Assembly: GCF_001461695.1 (NCBI RefSeq)
Contig: NZ_AUTC01000156.1
Coordinates: 1 to 46,215, forward strand
DNA: 46,215 bases
Direction of reading: 5' to 3'
From: Sinorhizobium fredii USDA 205
GTDB lineage: Bacteria; Pseudomonadota; Alphaproteobacteria; Rhizobiales; Rhizobiaceae
Position 1 is the stretch's first letter, and every line of letters begins with the position of its first letter. The notes under the pieces were generated by a model, which worked only from the letters and a program-made list of their open reading frames with translations, had not been told where the DNA came from and ran no database searches. Positions 16,258 through 23,698 of the stretch are shown here, one piece after another. The position numbers were made by a program, and so were the translations under genes.

Positions 16258-17199
16258 TCAGCGGCCGGCGGTGATGGCGTCATGGGTGGCGAGCACGTTG
16301 CGCGCCATGCGCTCGGATGCGGCGTCGATCATCTTGCCGTCGAGCGAGGCGGCGCCCTTGCCCTGGCTCTCGGCCACCTTCAGTGCCTCGATGATGCGGC
16401 GGGCGCGATCGACCTCCTTTTCCGGCGGCGAGAAGATTTCATTGGCGAGCGCGATCTGGCTTGGATGGATCGCCCATTTCCCCTCGATGCCGAGGGCGGC
16501 GGCGCGGCGTGCGGCCGCCTTGTAGCCATCCGGATCGGAGAAATCACCGAAGGGACCGTCAATGGCACGCAGGCCATAGGCGCGGCAGGCGACCGTCATG
16601 CGCGACAGGCCGAAATGCCACTGGTCGCCCGGGTAATCAGGGTTGAGACCGCCGATATTGACGGTGCGCGCCTTCAGGCTCGCGGCATAGTCGGCGACGC
16701 CGAAATGCAGCGCTTCGAGGCGTCCGCCATAGGCGGCGATCGCTTCGACACTGGCCATGCCGAGGGCGGTCTCGATCAGCGCCTCCAGGCCGACGCGGGT
16801 CTTGTGGCCCTTGGCGATTTCGATCTGGTTGACCATCGCCTCGACCATGTAGAGGTCGGCGGGCACGCCGACCTTCGGCACCAACAGCGTGTCGATCCGG
16901 TCGCCGGCCTGCTCCATGAGGTCGACGACGTCGCGATACATGTAATGGGTGTCCAGGCCATTGATGCGGACCGAGATCGTCTTGCCGCGGGCGCGCCAGT
17001 CGATCTGGTTCAGCGCTGCGACGATATTGGCGCGGGCGCGCTCCTTGTCCGGCGGTGCCACCGCATCCTCGATGTCGAGGAAGATGTAGTCGGCGTCCGA
17101 ATTGGCGGCCTTCTCGATCATATCGGGGTTCGAGCCCGGTACGGCGAGTTCGCTGCGCTGCAGACGAAGCCGGCGGAGATGGTTGATCGTATGGCTCAT
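16258..17199 (-). CDS. mclA: Malyl-CoA lyase (HpcH/HpaI/CitE family)
   Basis: A 313-residue CitE-like TIM-barrel lyase that cleaves malyl-CoA to glyoxylate and acetyl-CoA. Recognisable motifs are RSELAVPGSNPDMIEKA near the start (CoA/phosphate contacts), the acidic metal-site region IFLDIEDAVAPPDK, SVRING, LLVPKVG, and the metal-binding Glu in ALIETALGM. The C-terminal GKWAIHPSQIALANEIFSP is typical of malyl-CoA/beta-methylmalyl-CoA lyases. The length is normal. GGGGAGGA precedes the start, which lies 21 bases from sgaA. Its place between sgaA and mtkAB makes malyl-CoA lyase much more likely than citrate lyase beta. Confidence 0.85.
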   Translation of the reverse strand: MSHTINHLRRLRLQRSELAVPGSNPDMIEKAANSDADYIFLDIEDAVAPPDKERARANIVAALNQIDWRARGKTISVRINGLDTHYMYRDVVDLMEQAGDRIDTLLVPKVGVPADLYMVEAMVNQIEIAKGHKTRVGLEALIETALGMASVEAIAAYGGRLEALHFGVADYAASLKARTVNIGGLNPDYPGDQWHFGLSRMTVACRAYGLRAIDGPFGDFSDPDGYKAAARRAAALGIEGKWAIHPSQIALANEIFSPPEKEVDRARRIIEALKVAESQGKGAASLDGKMIDAASERMARNVLATHDAITAGR

Positions 17200-17220
17200 G
17201 AATTCCTCCCCTTGCTGAGC

Positions 17221-18411
17221 TCAGGCTGCCTCGGCCGTCGCCGTCGCGGCGGCTGAGCGGAACTGGCGGATCGCAGCTCCGACACCCACGCCCGGCTCGA
17301 TCTTCACGCCGCAGTCGAGCAGCGTCAGTTCGGCGGCCGAAAGGGCGCCGAGCACCATGACTTCGTTCAGCGAACCGAGATGGCCGATGCGGAAGACCTT
17401 GCCCGCCACCTTGCTGAGCCCGCTGCCGAGCGAGGTGTTGTAGGTTCTGTAGGCGTGGCGGATGACCTCCACGCCATCGACGCCTTCCGGCAGACGGATC
17501 GCCGAAACGGTGTCGGAATGCCACTTCGGCTCGGTCGCGCAGAGCTTCAGGCCCCAGGCGGAGACCGCCGCACGCACGCCGTCGGCAAGGTGATGGTGGC
17601 GGGCGAAGATATTCTCGAGGCCTTCCTCGAAGATCAGGTCGAGCGCGGCACGCAGACCGCGCAGGAGCTGTGTCGGCGGCGTATAGGGGAAATAGCCGGT
17701 GTCGTTGGTCTTGATCATGTCCTCGAAGGAGAAGTAGCAGCGCATGTGGCGCGCGGTTTTCGCGGCGTCGAGCGCCTTCTGGCTGACCGAGAGGAAGCCG
17801 AGGCCGGCGGGCAGCATGAAGCCCTTCTGCGAGCCGGACACGGCGCAATCGACGCCCCATTCATCCTGGCGGAAGTCGATCGAACCGATCGAGGAGACGC
17901 CATCGACGAAGAGGAGTGCCGGGTGACCGCAGGCGTCGAGCGCGGCGCGCACCGCGGCGACATCCGACGTCACGCCGGTCGCGGTTTCATTATGCGTCAC
18001 GAAGACGGCCTTGATCTTGTGCGCCTTGTCGGCGGCGAGCCGCTCGGCGTAGAGCTCGACCGGCACGCCGGTGCCCCATTCCCGGTCGAGGCAATCGACC
18101 TCGAAGCCGAGGCGCTCGGCCATGTCGACCCAGAGATGCGAGAATTGGCCGAAGCGGCTCATCAGCACCTTGTCGCCGGGGGAGAGCACATTGGTCATCG
18201 CCGCTTCCCAGGCGCCGGTGCCGGACGAGGGATAGATGAAGACGCGGCCGTTCCGGTTCTTGAAGACCTTCTTGACGTCGGCGAAAAGCGGCAAGGTCAG
18301 CTCCGGAAAGCGAGGGGAGCGCATGTCTTCCATCGGCAGGTTCATCGCCTGGCGAACCTGCTCGGGAATGTTGGTGGGGCCTGGAATGAAGAGATGGTTG
18401 TAGCCTGACAT
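17221..18411 (-). CDS. sgaA: Serine-glyoxylate aminotransferase
   Basis: A 396-residue class V PLP aminotransferase that converts serine plus glyoxylate to hydroxypyruvate plus glycine. It opens MSGYNHLFIPGPTNIPEQVR, the usual N-terminus of this family. It has the cofactor contacts SSGTGAWEAA (62-71), Asp170 in FVDGVSSIGS and Lys196 in SGSQKGFMLP as the Schiff-base lysine. I chose ATG 18411 with GGAGGAACG upstream; an upstream in-frame ATG at 18489 would add 26 non-family residues. It is the first gene of the serine-cycle operon sgaA-mclA-mtkA-mtkB. The glyoxylate it uses is made by the lyase downstream. Confidence 0.87.
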   Translation of the reverse strand: MSGYNHLFIPGPTNIPEQVRQAMNLPMEDMRSPRFPELTLPLFADVKKVFKNRNGRVFIYPSSGTGAWEAAMTNVLSPGDKVLMSRFGQFSHLWVDMAERLGFEVDCLDREWGTGVPVELYAERLAADKAHKIKAVFVTHNETATGVTSDVAAVRAALDACGHPALLFVDGVSSIGSIDFRQDEWGVDCAVSGSQKGFMLPAGLGFLSVSQKALDAAKTARHMRCYFSFEDMIKTNDTGYFPYTPPTQLLRGLRAALDLIFEEGLENIFARHHHLADGVRAAVSAWGLKLCATEPKWHSDTVSAIRLPEGVDGVEVIRHAYRTYNTSLGSGLSKVAGKVFRIGHLGSLNEVMVLGALSAAELTLLDCGVKIEPGVGVGAAIRQFRSAAATATAEAA

Positions 18412-18591
18412 CGTTCCTCCAATGGCTGCGTCCGCGGACGGCGTTTCCTCGGCGCCAAAGCTGCCTTTCGGGCCATCGCCGCACAACACTCCCTCAGGCA
18501 GAAAAGAATGCCGGATGGGCAGCCCTGGGGCGGCCCCGATGGGTGGTTGCCGGGAAGGGATGGGTAGGGGAGGACCTACCCGCAGGTAGTC

Positions 18592-19233
18592 TCAAGCCGG
18601 GTTGCGCCGGCGTTCCTTGGCGTAAATGGCCACGGCCATGGCGCGATTGCGCACTTCGAGCTTATCGTAGAGGTTTTTGAGGTGGTATTTCACCGTATTC
18701 TCGGAAATGCCGGTGCGGCTGGCGATCTGCGTGTTCGACCAGCCATTGGCGAGCATGCCGAGCAGTTCGGTCTCGCGCGCGGTGAGTTGCTGAAACGGCG
18801 TGTTGGAGATCTTCGAGAGCGCCGTATAGGGAATGCAGATCCGGCCCTTGATCACGGCGGTCAGCGTCGCGAAGAGAATTTCCGGATCCTCGAAATGATA
18901 GCAAAGGCCGTTTACCCCGAGCCGGATCGTCTCGTTGACGACGGCGGGATTGTTGGTATCGGCAAAGAGCACGATCTTCGGATCGAAGCCGAGACGGCCG
19001 ATATCCGCCAGCACGTCCGGAGCATCGGCATCTTCGAGCTGCCAGGAGAGCAGCACGCAATCGGCTTCGACCAAGGCAAGTTTCTCGCAAAGTTCGGCCG
19101 ATGTACGCGCAGTATCGACGATGAAAAAGCGGGCATTTTCGGAAAACAATCCACGCAGGGCAGATATGACGAGCGGATTGCGTTCCGCGATCAGAACACG
19201 CCCTACCGCCTCCGGCGGCACGGATGAAACCAT
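18592..19233 (-). CDS. LuxR-family regulator with degenerate receiver domain
   Basis: A 213-residue protein with a receiver-like N-terminus (about 11-130) and a C-terminal LuxR helix-turn-helix (about 148-205; LTARETELLGMLANGWSNTQ, then ISENTVKYHLKNLYDKL). The receiver lacks key residues: the acidic pair is AERN (16-19), the phosphoacceptor position is Ser63 (VLLSWQL), and the usual lysine is replaced around NGLCYHFEDPE (108-118). Phosphorylation is therefore unlikely. It lies 180 bases upstream of sgaA in the same direction, making it a candidate local regulator of the serine-cycle operon. ATG 19233 was chosen for its GGGAGAGAA site; in-frame ATGs at 19275, 19317 and 19362 lack comparable sites. 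Confidence 0.8.
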   Translation of the reverse strand: MVSSVPPEAVGRVLIAERNPLVISALRGLFSENARFFIVDTARTSAELCEKLALVEADCVLLSWQLEDADAPDVLADIGRLGFDPKIVLFADTNNPAVVNETIRLGVNGLCYHFEDPEILFATLTAVIKGRICIPYTALSKISNTPFQQLTARETELLGMLANGWSNTQIASRTGISENTVKYHLKNLYDKLEVRNRAMAVAIYAKERRRNPA

Positions 19234-19445
19234 GCGTTCTCTCCCATTGACGACAAACCTCTTAGAGGAAACTAACATTTGAGGTCGCGCTCTGGTCACT
19301 GCGGAGCGACGGAACATATTCAAATAGCCCGCTCTGGCGGGTCTGCGGCGCTGGTTGCTCAAGCTCTGTCCCGGCGCTGGTTGTAGGCAGGCAGGTAGGT
19401 TTCAGCCCCTCCGTTGATATGTCACAGAAATATTCGTAATCGCTG

Positions 19446-19473
19446 TTGAATTGTGACATAATTTGCTCTATAT
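19446..19473 (+). promoter_or_regulatory. Predicted promoter of the paaA operon
   Basis: TTGAAT (19446-19451) and CTATAT (19468-19473), separated by 16 bases, resemble the alphaproteobacterial housekeeping -35/-10 pair. The predicted start falls inside the PaaR-like operator just downstream, which is good geometry for repression. Confidence 0.5.
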
Positions 19474-19476
19474 ATC

Positions 19477-19494
19477 TGACCGATCGGTCGGTTA
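19477..19494. promoter_or_regulatory. Putative PaaR (TetR) operator before the paaA operon
   Basis: CTGACCGATCGGTCGGTT contains the 12-bp palindrome GACCGATCGGTC. It lies directly after a -10-like CTATAT. TetR-type regulators of phenylacetate and fatty-acid genes bind ACCG/CGGT palindromes of this kind. A related site lies upstream of paaG (30014-30030). Confidence 0.6.
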
Positions 19495-19527
19495 ATGAAA
19501 GTAGCCGGCCCAGTCGGGAGGAAATGC

Positions 19528-19918
19528 ATGTCCGAAGCTTTCGGCTGCGACGCGGTACCGATCCGGGTTGGCCGATATGGCCGCGCGCCCTTCGTCAGCC
19601 CAAGGCTCACGGCGGCCTACGGTGTTGATTCCATGTCGGAGACGGCGGACAATGTTGCGGAGGATTTCGGCGTCAGTCGCGCCGACCAGGATGCCGGCGT
19701 CTTCGCCGACGACCTTGTTCCGGTCCTGGCCGATGAGGCGCCCCATGTGAATCCGAACGGCGGCGCCATCGCGATCGGTCACCCGCTCGGCATGTACGGC
19801 GTGCGGCTGGTGACGACGGCCGCCTATCAGCTGCATCGCCAGGGGTGGCCGTTATGCGCTGTGCATGACGTGCATCGGCGTCGGCCAGGGCATCGCCATC
19901 ATTCTCGAGCGCGTCTGA
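19528..19918 (+). pseudogene. paaJ: Eroded 3-oxoadipyl-CoA thiolase remnant
   Basis: The ATG at 19528 has a good GGGAGGA site and opens a thiolase N-terminus (MSEAF.CDAV, VGRYG). What follows is a chain of disconnected thiolase pieces: RAPFV, DSMSETADNVAEDFGVSRAD, FADDLVPVL, then HVNPNGGAIAIGHPLG and RLVTTAAYQLHR. The end, GRYALC and CIGVGQGIAIILERV, is in another frame shifted by one base. An intact thiolase is ~400 residues; here ~130 codons remain, so several internal deletions have occurred. The active-site Cys segment (CGSGL) is gone. PaaJ catalyses the last thiolysis of phenylacetate breakdown, so that activity must come from another locus. The remnant sits between the operon promoter and paaA. 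Confidence 0.82.
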
Positions 19919-19933
19919 CGGAGGAGTAGGACC

Positions 19934-20938
19934 ATGTATGCGCAAATGGTGAAAACCGACGCGGCCCGCGTCAAGTCGCTCGACGACATGGCGCCCGAGG
20001 AGCGCGCCTTCCAGGAGCGCATCGATGCCGGGCAGAAGATCGAGCCCAAGGAGTGGATGCCGGAGGGCTACCGCAAGACATTGGTGCGGCAGATCAGCCA
20101 GCATGCCCATTCGGAAATTGTCGGCCAGCTCCCGGAAGGCAACTGGATCACCCGCGCGCCGACACTGGAACGCAAGGCGATCCTGCTCGCCAAGGTCCAG
20201 GACGAGGCCGGCCACGGACTCTACCTCTATTGCGCTGCCGAGACGCTCGGGATCAGCCGCGACGAGATGTACGAGCAGCTGCACAGCGGCAAGGCGAAAT
20301 ATTCGTCGATTTTCAATTATCCGACACTCTCCTGGGCCGACATCGGCGCCATCGGCTGGCTGGTCGACGGCGCTGCGATCATGAACCAGGTGCCGCTGCA
20401 GCGCTGCTCCTACGGGCCCTATGCGCGCGCCATGGTCCGCATCTGCAAGGAGGAGAGCTTCCATCAGCGCCAGGGCTTCGACATCCTCGCGAAGATGGTG
20501 AAGGGCACGCCGGCCCAGAGGGCGATGGTGCAGGATGCACTTGACCGCTGGTGGTGGCCGTCGCTGATGATGTTCGGCCCCTCGGACGACGCTTCCATCC
20601 ATTCGGCCCAGTCTATGGTCTGGAAGATCAAGCAGAACTCGAATGACGAACTCCGCCAGAAGTTCGTCGACCAGACCGTGCCGCAGGCGGAATATCTCGG
20701 CCTGACGGTCCCCGACCCGGACCTCAAATGGAACGAGAAGAAGGGCGGCTACGATTTCGGCGAGCCGGACTGGAAGGAGTTCTTCGAGGTGATCGCCGGC
20801 AACGGCCTCTGCAATGCCGAACGCCTCGGCGCACGCCGGAAGGCCTGGGACGACGGAGCATGGTTCCGCGACGGACTGACGGTGCACGCCGAGAAGGCCT
20901 CGGCCCGCCGCGCCGCAAAAACGGCCGCTGCGGAATAG
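19934..20938 (+). CDS. paaA: Phenylacetyl-CoA epoxidase catalytic subunit
   Basis: A 334-residue ferritin-like diiron protein, the catalytic subunit of the multicomponent monooxygenase that epoxidises the ring of phenylacetyl-CoA. Diiron ligand motifs are visible: Glu61 in AHSEIVGQLPEG, Glu91-x2-His94 in QDEAGHGLYLY and Glu174-x2-His177 in CKEESFHQRQG, with Asp145 in WLVDGAA. Length and sequence fit PaaA closely. The start has GGAGGAGTAGGACC upstream. It is the first intact gene of paaABCDE-x-Z, following the thiolase remnant after 15 bases. Repression by PaaR through the operator at 19477 is likely, relieved by phenylacetyl-CoA as in other bacteria. Confidence 0.95.
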   Translation: MYAQMVKTDAARVKSLDDMAPEERAFQERIDAGQKIEPKEWMPEGYRKTLVRQISQHAHSEIVGQLPEGNWITRAPTLERKAILLAKVQDEAGHGLYLYCAAETLGISRDEMYEQLHSGKAKYSSIFNYPTLSWADIGAIGWLVDGAAIMNQVPLQRCSYGPYARAMVRICKEESFHQRQGFDILAKMVKGTPAQRAMVQDALDRWWWPSLMMFGPSDDASIHSAQSMVWKIKQNSNDELRQKFVDQTVPQAEYLGLTVPDPDLKWNEKKGGYDFGEPDWKEFFEVIAGNGLCNAERLGARRKAWDDGAWFRDGLTVHAEKASARRAAKTAAAE

Positions 20939-20964
20939 GCGCAGGAATTTGGGAGCGAGAAACG

Positions 20965-21249
20965 ATGTCCAGCGAATGGCCCCTCTGGGAGGTCTTCATC
21001 CGCGGCCAGCATGGCCTCAATCATCGCCACGTCGGCAGCCTGCATGCGCCGGACGCAGAGATGGCGATCAACAACGCGCGTGACGTCTACACCCGTCGCA
21101 ACGAGGGCGTCAGCATCTGGGTCGTGCGTTCGAGCGACATCACCGCGAGTTCACCCTCCGACAAGGGGCCGCTCTTCGAGCCGTCCAATTCGAAGGTCTA
21201 CCGCCACCCGACTTTCTTCGACATTCCCGACGAAGTGGGGCACATGTGA
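20965..21249 (+). CDS. paaB: Phenylacetyl-CoA epoxidase subunit B
   Basis: A 94-residue small subunit of the epoxidase, beginning MSSEWPLWEVFIRGQHGLNH, the hallmark of PaaB. Its role is structural, bridging PaaAC heterodimers. The conserved segments SLHAPDAEMAINNARDVYTR and GVSIWVVRSSDI are present. The ATG at 20965 follows GGGAGCGAGA, 26 bases after paaA. Its TGA stop overlaps the paaC start (TGATG), indicating translational coupling. Confidence 0.95.
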   Translation: MSSEWPLWEVFIRGQHGLNHRHVGSLHAPDAEMAINNARDVYTRRNEGVSIWVVRSSDITASSPSDKGPLFEPSNSKVYRHPTFFDIPDEVGHM

Positions 21250-22034
21250 TGGCGACTGCGATCATAGTGGAAGCGGCCGTCGACCGTGCGGCGCTGTTCG
21301 AATTCCTGCTGAGGATGGGCGACAATGCGCTGATCCTCGGCCATCGCCTCTCGGAATGGTGCGGCCATGCACCCGCTCTCGAAGAGGACATTGCCCTTGC
21401 CAACACGGCGCTCGACCTCATCGGCCAGACGCAGCTCTGGCTCGGACTTGCTGGCGAGGTCGAGGGCCGTGGCCGCAGCGCGGACGATCTTGCCTATCTC
21501 CGCGACGCACGCGAATTCCGTAATCTCCTGCTTACCGAACGGCCGAACGGTGATTACGGCAAGACGATGATGCGCCAGTTCCTGTTCGACGCGTGGCACT
21601 ATGTCGTCCTGAAGGCGCTGCGCGCTTCGTCAGACGCGCGTATCGCCGAGATCGCCGAGAAGGCGTCGAAGGAAGTGTCCTACCACCTCGAACGCAGCCG
21701 CGATCTGGTGATCCGCCTCGGCGATGGAACGGCGGAAAGCCAGGCCCGCATGCAGGAGGCGCTCGACGACCTGTGGCCCTACACCGGCGAAATGTTCGTC
21801 AGCGAAACCTCCGACGAGCCGCTTGGCGCGGCCGGTATGGCACCGGAGCCGCAAAGCCTGAAGGCCGAGTGGGATGCGCTGGTCGCCGAAGCGCTTTCGG
21901 AGGCGACGCTGAAAAAGCCGGCCGATGGCCATATGCACAAGGGTGGCAAGCGCGGCATCCATACGGAGCATCTCGGCTATATCCTCGCCGAATTGCAGTT
22001 CCTGCAGCGCGCCTATCCGGGCGCCACCTGGTAG
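21249..22034 (+). CDS. paaC: Phenylacetyl-CoA epoxidase structural subunit
   Basis: A 261-residue ferritin-like subunit homologous to PaaA that stabilises the catalytic subunit and carries no catalytic diiron centre of its own. Family features are LFEFLLRMGDNALILGHRLS (about 16-35), NTALDLIGQTQLWL, FRNLLLTERPNGDYGKTMMR and the C-terminal HMHKGGKRGIHTEHLGYILA. The ATG at 21249 overlaps the paaB stop; a GTG one codon earlier is a possible alternative. The length is typical for PaaC. It precedes paaD by 5 bases. Confidence 0.94.
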   Translation: MATAIIVEAAVDRAALFEFLLRMGDNALILGHRLSEWCGHAPALEEDIALANTALDLIGQTQLWLGLAGEVEGRGRSADDLAYLRDAREFRNLLLTERPNGDYGKTMMRQFLFDAWHYVVLKALRASSDARIAEIAEKASKEVSYHLERSRDLVIRLGDGTAESQARMQEALDDLWPYTGEMFVSETSDEPLGAAGMAPEPQSLKAEWDALVAEALSEATLKKPADGHMHKGGKRGIHTEHLGYILAELQFLQRAYPGATW

Positions 22035-22039
22035 GGGAG

Positions 22040-22570
22040 ATGACGGTGGTGACTGCGACACGGCCCTCGGTCAAGGAAATCTGGCACTGGCTCGCCGAGG
22101 TGCCGGACCCGGAGATCCCTGTTGTCTCGGTCACCGATCTCGGCATCGTCCGGGATGTCGCGTGGGATGGCGACACGCTGGTCGTGACGGTGACGCCGAC
22201 CTATTCGGGCTGTCCCGCCACGACGGTCATCAACATCGATATCGAACAGGCGCTCAGCGACAAGGGGATAGAAAGCGTTCGGCTCGAACGTCGGCTCTCG
22301 CCGGCCTGGACCACGGATTGGATCAGCACCGAGGCGCGCCGGAAGCTCAATGATTATGGCATTGCGCCGCCGATCGACGGCACCGCTGCCGATGGCCGGC
22401 TGCTCAAGCGGATCGAGCGCCTCTCCGGCGGCTCGGACTTGACGATTGCCTGTCCCCGCTGCGGCTCCACCCGGACCGAGAAGATCAGCCAGTTCGGCTC
22501 GACCCCCTGCAAGGCGAATTATCGCTGCCGCGACTGTCTCGAACCCTTCGACTATTTCAAGTGCATCTGA
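22040..22570 (+). CDS. paaD: Phenylacetate degradation protein PaaD (Fe-S maturation)
   Basis: A 176-residue protein with an N-terminal MIP18/DUF59 domain (EVPDPEIPVVSVTDLGIV, about 18-35; YSGCPATTVI with its conserved Cys) and a C-terminal zinc-ribbon-like region (CPRCGSTRTEKISQFGS, then CKANYRCRDC). PaaD is needed for assembly or maturation of the epoxidase iron centres, probably the PaaE iron-sulfur cluster. The start at 22040 follows TAGGGGAG directly after the paaC stop, consistent with translational coupling. Four cysteines in the C-terminal ribbon are intact. Confidence 0.93.
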   Translation: MTVVTATRPSVKEIWHWLAEVPDPEIPVVSVTDLGIVRDVAWDGDTLVVTVTPTYSGCPATTVINIDIEQALSDKGIESVRLERRLSPAWTTDWISTEARRKLNDYGIAPPIDGTAADGRLLKRIERLSGGSDLTIACPRCGSTRTEKISQFGSTPCKANYRCRDCLEPFDYFKCI

Positions 22571-22597
22571 CGCAATGCCAGGAGTGAGGCCGCTTAA

Positions 22598-23674
22598 ATG
22601 GCACGATTCCATCCGCTTCAAGTCACCGAGGTCCGGCGCGAAACCCGCGATGCCGTGGTCGTCACGCTTCAGCCGCGCGAGGAGGACCGGGCCGCCTTCG
22701 ATTTCACGCAGGGGCAATATCTGACCTTCCGCCGCCTGTTCGACGGTGAGGAACTGCGCCGCTCCTATTCGATCTGCACCGGAAAGGACGAAGGCGTGCT
22801 GAAGGTCGGCATCAAGCGGGTCGACGGCGGCTGCTTCTCCACCTGGGTCAACGAGGAGCTCAAGCCCGGCGAGACGCTGGAGGCGATGCCGCCGACGGGG
22901 GCCTTCTTCACGCCGATCGAGCCGGAGGTGGCAAAACACTATCTCGGCTTTGCCGGCGGCAGCGGCATCACGCCGATCCTGTCGATCATCAAGACGACGC
23001 TTGCGCGCGAGCCGCGGGCGCAGTTCACGCTGGTCTATGCCAACCGCCACGTCAGCTCGATCATGTTCCGCGAGGAGCTCGAAGACCTCAAGAACATCTA
23101 TCTTGGGCGATTTGCGGCACTGCATGTCCTCGAGAGCGAAGCCCAGGATATAGACCTCTTCACCGGACGGATCGACACGCAGAAATGCGAAGCGCTGTTC
23201 CGCAGTTGGATCGACCTGAAGTCGGTCGACACCGTCTTCATCTGCGGCCCGGAGCCGATGATGCTGGCGATCGCCGCGGCGCTTCGCGCGCATGGCCTTC
23301 GCGACGAGCAGATTAAGTTCGAGCTGTTCGCCTCCTCTCAGCCCGGCCGTGCGCGTCGCAAGGTGGCAAGCGCCGACGGTGCCGACAGGCGCGCAACATG
23401 CGAGGCGACCGTCACCCTCGATGGCACGACGCGCATGTTCAGCTTTCCGAAAGAGGGGCAGAGCCTCCTCGAAGCCGCGATCGAAAACAGGATGGATGCC
23501 CCCTACGCCTGCAAGGCGGGCGTCTGTTCCACCTGCCGCGCCAAGGTGATCGAGGGCGAGGTGGAGATGGAGACCAACCATGCGCTGGAGGATTACGAGG
23601 TTGAGCAGGGTTATGTGCTGACCTGCCAGTGCTATCCGCTGAGCGACCGGATCGTCGTCAGCTACGACCAGTGA
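22598..23674 (+). CDS. paaE: Phenylacetyl-CoA epoxidase reductase subunit
   Basis: A 358-residue NADPH-dependent reductase feeding electrons to PaaA. It has an FAD domain (RRSYSICTG near 54-62), a nucleotide-binding domain (GFAGGSGITPILSIIK, FICGPEPMM) and a C-terminal plant-type [2Fe-2S] domain (CKAGVCSTCRAK, last ligand in LTCQCYPL). Domain order is the same as in GbcB of this window, but the two are clearly separate family members. The ATG at 22598 follows a weak GAGTGAGG-type site 27 bases after paaD. The full length is retained. Confidence 0.94.
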   Translation: MARFHPLQVTEVRRETRDAVVVTLQPREEDRAAFDFTQGQYLTFRRLFDGEELRRSYSICTGKDEGVLKVGIKRVDGGCFSTWVNEELKPGETLEAMPPTGAFFTPIEPEVAKHYLGFAGGSGITPILSIIKTTLAREPRAQFTLVYANRHVSSIMFREELEDLKNIYLGRFAALHVLESEAQDIDLFTGRIDTQKCEALFRSWIDLKSVDTVFICGPEPMMLAIAAALRAHGLRDEQIKFELFASSQPGRARRKVASADGADRRATCEATVTLDGTTRMFSFPKEGQSLLEAAIENRMDAPYACKAGVCSTCRAKVIEGEVEMETNHALEDYEVEQGYVLTCQCYPLSDRIVVSYDQ

Positions 23675-23698
23675 GCGGCCGACCGCCGGGAGGAAGCC

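Noticed and set aside
15316..17256. 646-codon plus-strand open frame
   Set aside because: Antisense to mtkA and mclA, which have full family motifs. The product is rich in Asp/His/Arg with no recognisable domain.
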